Of a stretch of 64,000 nucleotides of DNA, positions 1-11,249 are shown piece by piece. The stretch lies in the NCBI GenBank assembly GCA_902728285.1, contig CACVBU010000492.1, positions 252,787-316,786 on the forward strand. The letters are read 5' to 3'. Under the pieces are notes generated by a model. The model saw only the letters and a program-made list of their open reading frames with translations, was not told where the DNA came from and ran no database searches. The translations under genes were made by a program, and so were the position numbers. Each line of letters starts with the position of its first letter. Positions within the stretch are counted from its first letter, which is position 1. The stretch is from Clytia hemisphaerica (Eukaryota; Cnidaria; Hydrozoa; Leptothecata; Clytiidae).

Positions 1-4
1 CCCT

Positions 5-243
5 ACACATTTTTTATAAAAACAAACTATATAAGAAGATAAGGCTTCAAAGATCAAAATGCTAAAAGCTAAAAAAAAGTTTTAAGGCTTCAGAGACTCT
101 GAAACTTAGCAAGACATAGGACTCTTTCTTAGTTAATTGCATAAAAAATACACACAAAATTGTGAAAACAAGAACATTTTAGAGCAGGGTTAAAACTCAA
201 AAAGTTAAGAACATCTGATTTAGGATGTTATTATAATAACGTG
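5..243 (-). mobile_element. Copy of the ~250 bp TATAAGAACA miniature element (family A)
   Basis: Non-coding element with short terminal inverted repeats (a TTTTTTATAARAACA-like start and a matching end near ATAATAACGTG). It has the internal landmarks of the family: AAGGCTTC, TTAAAACTCAAAAAGTTAAGAACATC and a GGATGTT end. The same sequence recurs about 14 times in this window in both orientations. The minus assignment is relative to the copy at 23288. This copy is diverged. Confidence 0.6.
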
Positions 244-352
244 CGGGAGTTGATTCAGAAATCTGATCCAAGAAAACGAGAGAAAAACTTCATTTTTTTG
301 CCGCTGAGAAAAATGGTATACTCCAGCATCACCCAGTCGCAAACGCCTCTTA

Positions 353-1030
353 TTAAAGGCCGGTCTCCACTTGCGCGCACTACGATCGCAGCTTTTGGCT
401 TCAATCCTTTTTGGTTGGAAAAAAGATTACGTCATAAAAATCTAGCGCACCTTCGAAAAAACCGTTACGTCAGATTGCGCCAATGGAATTGCTTCATTTT
501 TCTTTTGGCCAATAGCATGGCAGGGGGGCACGCAGTTACTACAAGACATGATGTGTAGTAAGTGCCTTTTCAACATTTTTTTTCAGGACCACCACCCTTT
601 GCAGTTACTACACCTTGGTAGTAACTGTTTTCAGAAAAGATTTCCAGGTACCACCCCTGTTTTTGAGTGATATCATCAAAAGCATGCTCGAAATTACCCT
701 AAATTGCGATTATTTTTCAACCTAAAGCCATTTTTGTGCTAGATTTTCTTTTTTTTTACTTGGTTAACAGCTGTCGAGAACAATTTAATGATAATTAGGG
801 AAAGCATAATTTCAAAGTTAGGTCTGAGAAAAATTTCAAATTTTGTTTGGCACCACCCCCAAACAGCAGTTACTACACTGTGTAGTAACTGTTTTCATAA
901 CTTCTGAATACAGTACCACCACGGTAGTAAGTGTCATACTGTCTTGTAGTAACTGCGTGCCCCCCCCCCCTGAAGTAGCATTGCTCGAAAATATGCGATC
1001 ACAGCGCGCGCAAGTGGAGACCGGCCTTAA
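353..1030. mobile_element. TTAA-flanked inverted-repeat element with internal GTAGTAACTG repeats
   Basis: The ends are inverted repeats: AAGGCCGGTCTCCACTTGCG at the left and its complement at 1006-1027. Both sit next to TTAA, the usual target of piggyBac-like and some other cut-and-paste transposons. Inside, CAGTTACTAC/GTAGTAACTG or a close variant occurs about eight times in alternating orientation (around 532, 554, 603, 621, 865, 880, 921 and 945). There is a C-run at 960-970. No transposase is visible, so this is a non-autonomous element. Confidence 0.65.
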
Positions 1031-1128
1031 GAAACCCTTGATGGCCCTTGATGAACAGCGATAGAATTTTGCGATTCAAAAAATGGGTTGCTGGCCCAAC
1101 TATAATACACAGAAAACAAAAGTGTGTG

Positions 1129-2226
1129 TCACCTTTTCAAAAACTTACCGAATTCTTTATCAGTCATGCGGTCCTTGGCATCCACACATCCTTTGTAGTC
1201 AGTATCCGACCTCCTGATGCAGACATCCTTTGTGTTACACCAGGTGCAATTATGATCAGAATTACACAAACCTGTCTCTTCGTACAGCTTACAAAAGTTC
1301 ATAGAAACACCATTCTTAATAACGGCTGCTTTGGTTACCTTAGCAACAGGTGTGGTCTTAACAACAGGTTTTGTTTTAGCAACCGGTTTTCCAATGGATT
1401 CAGGTTTATTTTCTTGGTATTCAACACCAGCATTCTGTTCGTCAATTTTCTTCAATAAACTCAAGACCGTTTCGTTGGTTGCTTTCTGTTTGTTGATTTC
1501 AGTTATTAGTGGCTTTTGAGTTGGTGGTGAACTTGGTGCAATCGTTTTCCCTATCGTTGCATTCTGTGCTGTTTTACCAACACCAGGACTCATCGTAGTA
1601 ACTGCTTCTTTACCCCCTTTTCCAGCTTTATTGTCCGTTTGTTTTTGTAAGATATTCAATAGTTTTTTGATTTCGTTTTTCATGTTAGGGGATTGGGTCG
1701 TGGTTGTTGTCGTGGTAACGACTTGTTGTTGTTGCTGCTGACCCACATTGGTGATCTGACTCAGCAGTTTAGTTTCTTGAGGTGTCAATGAGCTCGTCCC
1801 CTCTGCTTTAATTTTACGTAGAAGCTTTAATAATAATAGTTTGTGTAACAAATCTTTTAACTCTTGGCTACTCCCTTGAGAAGTCTGTTGCGCTTGAGCT
1901 AAAGAGTTATCACCTCCACTAAGGAGAGAGTTCAAAGGAGTCTGACCTCCATTTGTTAAAAGGTTCAATAAATCAGAATCTGCTGCTCCTCCACCATTAG
2001 TATTGGCAACAGCCGGACACAAGCTATCGTGTTGTATCCATTTATTCGGACAGATGATGTCCGCAAATTTTTCACCATAATAATCTTCACATTTGGAGGA
2101 GGTTGAGCACCAATAACAACCTTTGTAAGCGGCGCAAGTGTCACAGGTGTAATAACTGGCGCACGTGGACGATGTATAACCAACAAAACATGCCAATAAA
2201 ATTATTTTATGTAATAGTATTTTCAT
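1129..2226 (-). CDS. Secreted protein with two PSI-like cysteine-rich modules
   Basis: One open frame of 365 codons starting at 2226. Residues 1-20 form a signal peptide (MKILLHKIILLACFVGYTSS). Residues 22-70 hold eight cysteines spaced as in PSI (plexin-semaphorin-integrin) modules, including CYWC. A second such module with CTWC lies at about residues 310-348. Between them is a low-complexity linker rich in Leu/Lys, Gln (six in a row) and Thr (seven in a row), with scattered Asn-X-Ser/Thr sites. The protein is probably secreted or on the cell surface; its function is unknown. The reading frame ends at 1129, but a strong donor (G followed by GTAAGT at 1148) lies just before the stop. The true coding end may therefore be in a further exon beyond the left edge. 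The start is the first Met and precedes a clean signal peptide. Confidence 0.75.
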   Translation of the reverse strand: MKILLHKIILLACFVGYTSSTCASYYTCDTCAAYKGCYWCSTSSKCEDYYGEKFADIICPNKWIQHDSLCPAVANTNGGGAADSDLLNLLTNGGQTPLNSLLSGGDNSLAQAQQTSQGSSQELKDLLHKLLLLKLLRKIKAEGTSSLTPQETKLLSQITNVGQQQQQQVVTTTTTTTQSPNMKNEIKKLLNILQKQTDNKAGKGGKEAVTTMSPGVGKTAQNATIGKTIAPSSPPTQKPLITEINKQKATNETVLSLLKKIDEQNAGVEYQENKPESIGKPVAKTKPVVKTTPVAKVTKAAVIKNGVSMNFCKLYEETGLCNSDHNCTWCNTKDVCIRRSDTDYKGCVDAKDRMTDKEFGKFLKR

Positions 2227-4870
2227 TTTATGCTGAAAGATAGTGAGAATTATATGGAGTTATAAATGAACATAATAAAGGAAGCATTCTTCACTTAATT
2301 AACTCAAAACAAATTCTATCAGCCTTATTTCATTTCTTCCTTTATAAGCCTGCAAATCTCTGGAGTTAACCTTATATCTATATAAAGAACCGAAAGAAAA
2401 TCTCTTTTTTCTCGAGTAACTTTAAGGCATAACACTTTCATAATGTATAATATGTGGTAAAATTCGTCTTTCATAATCAAGACAGAAACATACAACAAAC
2501 AAGAAAAGGCAAAAAAATCGAGAAATCTTTCTAATAAATCACTTCGCTGTTGTACATTTTCGTCTTGGGGAGAAAAAGATCTTTGAGTGAATTTCCCAAT
2601 GCAAAAGAAAAATTGATGAAGAAATATAAGACTTTTTCATTTCCTCTCCAGCTCTTCTTTCTCCTTTATTTTTTACCATGAAAAAAGACCAAACACTCTC
2701 CCAAAAACAATATTTTTTCATCAATAATTTATTTGCAAAAAGAACACAAAAACCGAAAAAATTAGGGAAAAGTAAGGGAAAATTTTGTACGTTAAAAAGA
2801 ACAATGTCCCTTCGTTATTTCTCAAATATATATTCTCCTCTATCAGGATATTTGACACTGGAAGTATATTTGTGAAATATTGAACAGTTTTTCTGAATTC
2901 GTCATATTAATGGAAATGGAAACAGCAAACAAAACTTTCCCATCAATACAAAAAACTCTCAATTTCACTTACTTCCCCACCCCCACAGTATAAACAAAAG
3001 TAAGACCTAAAAAGATTCGAAAAAGTTGAACTTGAGACTTCAAACATATTTAAGATGTAGTACTCATCAGCTAATAAAAAACATACTCTCTTTCTCTACC
3101 TACCGACAAAAAAGGATTTTCTAACTTTAAATAAAAAGAGAAACTTGAACTATACGCTTGAGCATTCAAACCTTGGTTCTATCTTTAAAATTGTTCAAAA
3201 ACGAACAAAATTGCAATCCAACAGTATTCAATAGTATTCCATTGAACCATTGAAGCTTATCTGACAATAATGATAGTAACATTTCTCTTTAGATTACGCA
3301 TTCTAGGTACACGGAAAAGTAAATCAGAAAATGTCAGAAAAGAGGGGGAATCTCAAAAATTTTGTCAATTACTTTTCCTTGCATACACAAATCAATAATG
3401 CAAGAAAAACGTCAAACAAACTCATCTTGTTAAATCCTCAAGTTATTGTCAAAGTGTTTTGCAAGTCAACAAAGAAAATGATGGAATAATCTATAAACAA
3501 ATATGTTTGGTTGTGGAGGTGTTTCAGATCATATTATATACCATAAAACAATTAAATTTGAAAATCCGCACAAATCCGACATTCCCATATACCTTAGGAT
3601 ACTGAGCCCCAAAAAGATGACTATGTTACATTTCACTAATCAATTATTGAAAATTCAGTTTTCCTCAGACTTTTGTGTTCAATAATATAATCTAATTTTA
3701 ATTAAGAAAAAAGCTGAAATTAGGTAAAAACAAAAACTGATAGTTAAAACTGTACTCAAAAGAATGAATAGTAAAACAGGAGAAACTTGTAGTAAAATGC
3801 AGCAAAATTCAGATAATGAAAATATTGATTAAAATCTTAATCATTCCATGTACGGATTTCTTGAAACCTTAGGATTGCAAGCCATTCGACAGCATTTAGT
3901 TTAAAATTAAAGCCACTCTCAAATCAATAGTAAATTGTTGACACACAACAACTCATTAAAAGTACATCCCTTTCTGTGGATATTTACATAAAGGAATTAT
4001 CATCGAGAAAAACTTGATTACTTCAAGATAAGTTGCAACCATGGTTACTTCATTAAAAAGATTATTTTTTGAAAACGAATTAAAATAGACTAACTATAGC
4101 TTAGCTCTATAAATAGTTTTATCTGTATACTGTAAGGTAGTCCAATCCAAAACAAGATTTATCTCTCCAAACACATCAAAATATACCATCAAGTGGGTTA
4201 CCAAAATGTTTCTCTAAAAGAAATAATTTTTATCTCAAAAAGATAGTAGCAGAAAAACCTCAGTGCCAGTTAGTTTAGTTTCAACATAAAACAGTAACAA
4301 ACTAAAAACACAATAAAACACAGCATGACATGAATAATATAAAACCCTCTCTCGGTTTTCTCATCTCAAAAAAGATTGCACAGTACTCACTTCACATGTA
4401 ACTCATGAATGGAATGTCTATGATAACAAGAGGATGATACATAATCATTACATCACTGTCTTTATTTCTGGTGACGAAATAAGCCACATAAAAAGAAATA
4501 TTTACTAGGTATTTTATATAATAAGCAGTGTATCCAATTACTAGATCATCTAATCGGCATTAATATAGGTTTACCCCTATTTCATCCAATAATTTTTAGT
4601 CTTCAAGCCCTTAAATGATAAAAATAATAAAAATGATAAAAATGGAACAGGAGTGGCGGCCTGGCAGAAGGGTGTAGGGTGTGAAATGCAACAACCCAAA
4701 AGATACGAAGCCAGCGTAAAAGAGCTACTAAAGGGTTCCAAAAAACAAGACTTGAAAACTGTGCAAACCATCCTGCCACCTAATGCAAATATAAAATGCC
4801 ATGAAGTTTTGGAATTAAGTATGCACTTGAAAGTGCATTTTAATGCCAGAGGGTTATTGCCTCAGGGTTA
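2227..4870. other. Gene-poor AT-rich flank
   Basis: Upstream side of the PSI-module gene. I see only short open frames with no recognisable motifs and no clear repeat family. It presumably holds that gene's promoter; no element can be pinned down. Confidence 0.5.
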
Positions 4871-4875
4871 TAACC

Positions 4876-5764
4876 CATACAGGCGGGTTGTTTTAAAAAT
4901 CATGGGGTACCCCAATGGTGTACCTTATGGTCTACTCTGATTTCTCATTCCCACAGCATGATAATTTACTATCTTCATACTCTCGGGTACCTAATACCCG
5001 TCCCCCAGCTAATTAATTTTTCGAAAATTTTCCACCCAGGACATTCTTATTCCAACCCCCCGCTTATTGATTTTTGGGAAAATGTTTTTGAAAGTTCCCT
5101 CTTTTGTCCTAATTCTGCTGTATTAGCCTCCTTTTCAAAAGTTTTCCACCAAGGACATTTTTATTCCAATCCCCTGCTTATTAAGTTTTGAGATTTTTTC
5201 CAACCCCCCGCCTATTCCAAACAAACCCCCCCCCCCGGCTATTAGGTACCCGAGAGTAGATAAGCTGACTGTTCAAGCTTTAAATACTCCAATAGCAAAT
5301 GGTTCCAGAATAAAATTTTGCTGAAAAAACAACATTTTCTTGTTTTGTATACCATACACGTAAGAATCTAGTGTAGCGCTGTTGTTTCACGAAAAATCTT
5401 TGCGCTGGCATTTTACAGACCATAAAACTTATTGTTTATGTTATTTCCTGATATTTTTTGATTCAAAAGACTACAGCAGGCTAGTGAGTTCCATGATTTT
5501 GAAATTATTGTAGTCTTGTTAATTACTGTGGCCAAATGTTGTCTGCACTAAAATTCAATATCATAATTTTATCCCCAGGGAAATTGATGAATGAAATAGG
5601 CAGAATGGTGAAAATTAATCCATTTCATAAAGGTAAGGTTGTATTATTTGCATATTATTTTCCAGTCTGGTCTGTAAATCTTTTTCGGGGTAGACCATAA
5701 GGTACACCATTGAGGTACCCCATGGTACGGCACCACCTTTTAAAACAACCCCATACCATACAGG
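4876..5764. mobile_element. Fold-back element (outer) with a nested inverted-repeat element
   Basis: The arms at 4876-4937 and 5692-5764 are inverted copies. They share the run TTGTTTTAAAA and the block CCATGGGGTACC..ATGGTGTACCTTATGGTCTAC. The open frames covering the arms are by-products of the inverted symmetry. A second element (4978-5258) sits inside it. Confidence 0.65.
4978..5258. mobile_element. Nested miniature inverted-repeat element
   Basis: The ends TACTCTCGGGTACCTAATA and TATTAGGTACCCGAGAGTA are inverted repeats. The interior has two or three imperfect direct copies of a segment containing TTTTCCACC.AGGACATT.TTATTCCAA and a C-run at 5226-5236. It lies within the 4876-5764 element, so it inserted later. 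Confidence 0.65.
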
Positions 5765-5806
5765 CTTTCAAATTACAACTAAAACTGTTTGATATTATGT
5801 GATTCC

Positions 5807-6386
5807 AGTTGTTGGATCAGATATGTTTTTGAAGGTGACCACAGCTGGGAGCAATACCAATAGGGACCATTCAAAAAGTATGTACGCTCGAGAGGGGGGA
5901 GGGGGTACTCCCAAAAGCGTACGAAAGCGTACGAGGGGGAGGGGGGTCCTTGAGGAGAAGTACGTACGCTCGTAACTTTTCCTAAATTGTCTTTTTTGAG
6001 AGAAAAACGCAATATTTTCATATCAAAAAATTTCTCCTTTGGCATTTTTGTTCATCTTATAGATTCTTTTAATTTCTTGAGACTTTGTTATAAATACGAT
6101 TGGATACCTACATATTCTACTGTTACAACTACAAGAGTTTCAAGTTTCGACTTTGGTTAGGGGGGGTGTACTAAAAAGCGTACGAAAGCGTACAAGGGGG
6201 AAGGGGGAGTCAAAAATTTGCCATTTTCGAGCGTACGTACTTTTTGAATGGTCCGATAGTCAATGTGTGGTAGTAAGAGTGATTTACAAAGAGTTAGCAT
6301 TACTTGACAAGAGATTGTCTACTACCACACATTGACTATTGCTCCCAGCTGTGGTCACCTTCAAAAAGATATCTGATCCAACAACT
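5807..6386. mobile_element. Hairpin element interrupted by a second inverted-repeat element (5864-6254)
   Basis: The outer arms (AGTTGTTGGATCAGATAT..GGTGACCACAGCTGGGAGCAATA and the complement at 6335-6386) would form a hairpin. The inner insertion is bounded by GGACCATTCAAAAAGTA and its complement near 6238-6254. The insertion carries GCGTACGAAAGCGTACRA repeats and G-rich runs next to each end. No coding capacity is visible. Confidence 0.65.
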
Positions 6387-6420
6387 TAATCACTTCAAAA
6401 TTCCTACTTGAATGGAATCC

Positions 6421-6843
6421 CTTCATTTCTTCATTTCAACATCTAGCAACTATCGGGAGAAGATGAAAGAACTTAAACCATCTACACCTGGAGCATCTTA
6501 GAACAGCTTGTCCCAAATTTTAACTATGCTGAGAACAAAGGTGGCATTTTCAGTTACCATAACCAGAGACTGGGCAGAAAGTGCTATCTAAAAGAGCTGA
6601 AAAGAGGTCAACATTTGGAGAGACTCCCTGACAGAAGAAGGTCCCAGACTATTTAAAGCCCTCCCAAAGCCCATCCGTAACATCAAAAATTGACATCAAA
6701 ATTGACTCAAAAACGACATTAATTGGACCATATCTCAATTCACTACCCGACGAGCCACTGCTGCTGAATTACTTTCCTCTTAGGAGAGCTGATTCAAATA
6801 GCATCAAAGGCATGGTCCATCATCAGATTTCTCAAATTGGATG
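6421..6843 (+). pseudogene. Decayed C-terminal end of a non-LTR reverse transcriptase
   Basis: Broken frames contain a pattern typical of the C-terminal end of retrotransposon ORF2 proteins: GGIFSYHNQRLGRKCYLKEL, then EEGPRLFKALPKPIRNIKN, then LPDEPLLLNYFPLRRADSNS followed by IKGMVHHQISQIG and a stop at 6841-6843. Stops and frame changes separate these pieces, so the copy is dead and truncated at its 5' end. The clade cannot be settled from this fragment. Confidence 0.6.
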
Positions 6844-8548
6844 ATTGTTGAGACGAACAAAGAAGCCTTCAAAAAGTATCAAAAAGTAAGTAATATTCTA
6901 TTTTTTTGCAAAATTTCCAGAAATGAAAATAAAGGGATAATACTATGTGGCACTATCTTTATGAAGCTAGTTATAATGACAGTAAAGCTAGAATCACTTT
7001 GCATACACTTTGCATACTCTTCACTCTGTACACTTCAAATGATTGACAGATTAGAATAGTTCTTGGTTGTTCTGCCGGGGTTCTGTTCTGCCTTTTTCAA
7101 CCAAATAGGCCAAATCATCAAGCCGCATATGTTGGTTTTCAAGTTTTTAAAATGGAAGTTATTGGAATGTTTGAAAGTATTTTTTGATAGAAAATTCTTT
7201 GTTTTATTGTAATTTTGATGGCAGTGCCGTTACAGTATATACTATAAGTTGGTCTAATATTGACGTCCTGTTAAATAATAACTTGGGACTATCTGAAAAA
7301 ACATGGTAAGGCAATTCGGCCACCATTTCACCGAACCTCCAAAGTCATTTGATTTGAGTTAATGAACGGTGTATTAAAAAATACACCATTCCTCTTTTGC
7401 ATCAAGTAGGCTTTTAAATCGAAATATGAAAAAAATCCGTAGTGTGGAACACAGGTGAATGTCTGGAACGAAGGAGCGTTTGAAATCATTTGTTAATGTC
7501 ATCAGGCAATAGGTGGTTAGTTGGCGGGCGTTCTCTAATTCTCCAATCAGCGTCCGGTCATTTTGAATGAAAACAAAAAAGTTAAAAAGGGCGCGCTATC
7601 AGTGAAAGTTATCATGACATGTTATTACAGAAAGTATGATTGATAAACTTGGTGGAGATCAAAACAAATTTGATGTCAAAGAGATTTAACAATAAGTGAA
7701 AATACAGGCCAGATATCAATCAGTCCCATGTTTTGACCAATCGTCCCAAGTTAGAAGAGCAGTTGACGGTAACATTAACAGCCATTTTCTGTAAGAACCA
7801 GGCAGGTGGTGATAGTAGAAAAATTTGAATTCCTCCATTTTTGGATATTTGGTAGACAATAGTGAAAAATTCAGAATCCCAAAATTTCAGGTTATTAGAC
7901 GATAACCATGAATCTCATTGTAACTTTTTCAGTAAATGATCATGAACTGGGACTTACCTAGGTTGATAAGAGAAGTTTTTTTGCGGTTAGTGTAAAACGC
8001 AGGTCACAGGTCGCAGGTCACAGATCACAGGTCAACAAAGTGCAGACCGAAAAAAAAATAATAAGATCATAACATATACATAACATAACATCAATACATA
8101 ACGCATTAAATTACAAAAAAGTAATACATGTTATTTAGATATTATAAAATGACAATTGAATAGAATAACAACAAGTTTGAATAATCGCACACCTAGACCA
8201 CTATAAATCAAAATTTAGGCGTGCGATGATCACACGTGAATTTTTCTTATGCCGAAGCCTGTAGCGGTGTCAACTTACTACAGATTTAAGGTAAAGAAGA
8301 CCATCATTTTAACTTCTGGGAGTGCTTTAAAAAATCGAGTTTTGGGATCGAAATTTAGCAAAAAAAAATATTTTGCGGCCCCCGGGTGAGTGTTTTTTTC
8401 GTCACCAGGTGGACCAGAAACAAAAATTTTTCGAGGTTCGCCTCATTGTGACACTATCTGAAGAGGCCTCAGGAGTTTGGCGCTAGCCCGCGAAAATCCC
8501 ACAGTATAGAGCGCTTACGGTACAAAATTAACTCCTGCTTAACCTCGC

Positions 8549-8765
8549 TACCGTAACTTGGTCTAATGTTGACATCCCTCCTCTAATTTCAACATCCTTT
8601 TTATCAGCTGAAATTGATAAAGTTTGAAACTATTTTTCTTTGCTTAATGGTCAGAGAGGAATTATTCTTTTCCAATCAGTGATTCAAGCCTTAATATTAT
8701 TCCTGTCTCTAAAAAAGGGTGTCGGAATTAGACGAGGGATGTCGATATTAGACCAACTTACGGTA
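8549..8765. mobile_element. ~217 bp TA-flanked miniature inverted-repeat element
   Basis: The left end TACCGTAACTTGGTCTAATG and right end ATTAGACCAACTTACGGTA are imperfect inverted repeats of about 32 bp bounded by TA, as in Tc1/mariner-type MITEs. No open frame lies inside. Confidence 0.65.
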
Positions 8766-9019
8766 ATTATGTAGACGATCCGTCAGCGCGGCCCTTGTAT
8801 ATCAAAATACTATTTTTTATTGCGGTATCTCTGTTTTTTTTATTAGGGAGATGATAACATATTCCTACAAACGTAACAGAAGGGTATTGGATATCATCTC
8901 TGTTATATTTTATGCGTTTGAATTAAGATGGCAGGTGTAGCGAAGGATGGAATACAAAATGTTACAGTTTGAAAATCGATATTCTGTTGAAATTTCTTAG
9001 CGTCATAGGCTCTGATGTG

Positions 9020-9358
9020 GTTCGGTAATACACCTTTCCCGTAATTCGTAAAACTAATGCGTGCGCATTATTTTGATGCTCTCCACTGTTTGGGCTCTGG
9101 AGGTAAACAAACAAACCCGTTTTTGCCTGCGTTTCCTTAGGGAAAGTTGGTTTTTTGAGCTTTTCTTAAGTTCTGTAGAACAAAATCCCCTCAAATTTTA
9201 GTATGTTCAATCTATTCATGATATTATACCACCCTGAAAATCTTTTGCGCAGGCAAAAACGCATTTGTTTACCATTTACCTCCCAAACACATTTTCCCAG
9301 GCCATTTCTGAGAAGTTTGATTTATGGGGAAGCTGGGGGAAGGTGTATTGAACAGCTA
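9020..9358. mobile_element. Fold-back element
   Basis: The outer ends (GTTCGGTAATACACCTTTCCC against the complement of GGGGGAAGGTGTATTGAAC) and the inner arms (GGAGGTAAACAAACAAACCC at 9099 against CGCAGGCAAAAACG..ACCTCC at 9248-9283) pair in inverted orientation. It is non-coding. Confidence 0.5.
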
Positions 9359-9563
9359 TTGTTCGATTAGCCTGGGAATCCATGCTATGATTTCTTCTTT
9401 GATAAACTGATGGCGAAATGTATAGCATGGTATGGGCTGAGAGTTTGAATTTCTCAGATCCTAATAACGGTTGAAAACATAGCCAATCAAATTTTGTTAT
9501 TCTTTAACTGGTCACACTTTCTTAGAGAAAGCGCAAATTTCGAAATTTGGTTTTTATTTTAGT

Positions 9564-10198
9564 CAGTCAGTACCTTTAGCCAAATTAGGAACATTTTTCT
9601 TACTTTTACTAGTATTCCTAATTAGGAATCTTATTCCTAATTAGGAAGAAAAAAATTCCTAATTAGGAATATGAAGCAAATACCTAGATTTTCTCCAAAA
9701 ATAGAAAAAATCGCACGTTAAAAAGTACTTCATAAGATTCTTACCATTCCATTTAGGTGGGAAAAGATTGAGCTCTTGACTTGCTCGGGGGACCGAGCTA
9801 TAATTCCTAGAAAAAACTTCACTTCTCCCAGCCTCTCCTCCCAGTAAATTGACGTCTTATTTATAAAACGCGGGAAACTCACTTTCTGTTTTTCTTCATG
9901 ATAATAAAAACGGCAGTTCGTTTAATTCCTAATTTGGAATTATTTTTTTGGGGCGTTAATAATTCCACCATCCGCGAATGAAATTTTTCAATTTTTTGCA
10001 CAGTTATAATATTTGGTATACCGAATCTATTGGTCATACTTGGAATTTGCGAATGTAGCTCGTTTCAGAGATATTAAACTTTTAAATATTTCTTCCTAAT
10101 TAGGAATTTTTTTCTTCCTAATTAGGAATAGGATTCCTAATTAGGAATCCTGGTAAAAGTAAGAAAAATGTTCCTAATTTGGCTAAAGGTACTGACTG
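9564..10198. mobile_element. Element with ~110 bp inverted repeats built of ATTCCTAATTAGGAAT palindromes
   Basis: The terminal inverted repeats run from CAGTCAGTACCTTTAGCC (9564) to GGCTAAAGGTACTGACTG (10198). Each arm holds about three copies of the 16-bp palindrome ATTCCTAATTAGGAAT or a close variant. The element is flanked by the direct repeat TTAGT (9559-9563 and 10199-10203), the likely target-site duplication. The interior (about 400 bp) has no credible open frame. The palindrome core TAATTA is a classic homeodomain recognition sequence. Confidence 0.75.
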
Positions 10199-10247
10199 TT
10201 AGTAAGTGAGGACAGCGCTAAATTCGAATTTCCCACTGTAAAAAATG

Positions 10248-10269
10248 TGAGTCCAATATTGGACTCACA
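10248..10269. repeat. 22-bp perfect palindrome
   Basis: GTGAGTCCAATATTGGACTC followed by AC reads identically on both strands. A second imperfect inverted pair (ACCCGTCTTGTGT and ACACACGACGGGT) follows within 60 bases. It could be a cruciform, a dimeric protein site or a transposon end. Confidence 0.5.
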
Positions 10270-11249
10270 GCTCGAACCCGTCTTGTGTACATCAAATTAT
10301 AAAAAAACACACGACGGGTCTCCTGTCTATTGTTCGATTAGTTACGATGAAATTCGATTGTTCGATGGTGGTTCGATCGATTGACTGACGACATCGTCTG
10401 GACTTCATTTAAACCTGAATATACTCAACAAATTATGCACGTCATTCTTCTCTACAGTAGACTGGAGTGTGGAACACTGCATGCTGTACTGTTCGTATCT
10501 GTGTGGATGGTCCTGATGGTAAAAGCAAGGCATTTTTGGACAATATTCTATGGCAGCCAGACTTTTTGTTGGCAGTCTGGTGGCAGTAAAGTGCAGACAA
10601 TGATGAATGACCATGGCTGACTCCATTTTTTGGGTCAGACAAAGAAAAATTCGAATATACAGATACTTACTTAAAAAAATTCAGTGATTGTTAAACGTAT
10701 AGCCTGGTTTGATAGTGATTGTTGATTGTCAGTCTCTTGTGGAACAATCAACAGCCAAGAAAATTATTTTCAGACCAAAAAGTCAAGCAAGCAAAATCAA
10801 AACAAACTGGCTGGCGAGTCAAGCTACTCGAAATTTAAGTTTGGCGAGTTGGAGAAAAATCTAAACGCCCGATAGCGCGCCGCTATCCGCCATCCGCCCA
10901 ATTTCCCTCTTTCACTCTACCCGCCACCCCCAATGTGAAGTAGGAACAAACAATCCTTGATTTCGATTCAAGAGCTAACAAATCAAGCTGGGTTATCTTT
11001 AATTCAGACCCCTGAAACGTAAACCAAGGCTCAGCTGACAGATTAACTCGGTCAATAACTTACAAAACGTGTCCCTGTGATGGTCTGTGTGTTGAGAAAG
11101 ATCATCATCACATCATCTGCTCTCATTCTTACTCTTGTGCTCTGTAATATTTGTTAGAGAAGACGCACTTTACAACTCCACATTGAATCAAGCTCAATTG
11201 ACGAATATTAAGGTTAAATCTAAAGACGATCAGCAATAAAAATTGAAAA

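Larger units (their letters stand above)
6844..11249. other. Gene-free block of inverted-repeat elements
   Basis: I see no convincing exon here. Named elements lie at 8549-8765, 9020-9358, 9564-10198 and 10248-10269. There is also a cluster of CAGGTCA-type heptamers at 7999-8033 and a lone arm near 7228-7275 resembling the left end of the 8549 element. The open frames at 10381-10642 occur on both strands and match nothing I know. Confidence 0.5.

Noticed and set aside
10381..10642. Overlapping open frames on both strands (79, 73 and 66 codons)
   Set aside because: No family resemblance, no supporting splice context, and mutually overlapping; probably chance frames.
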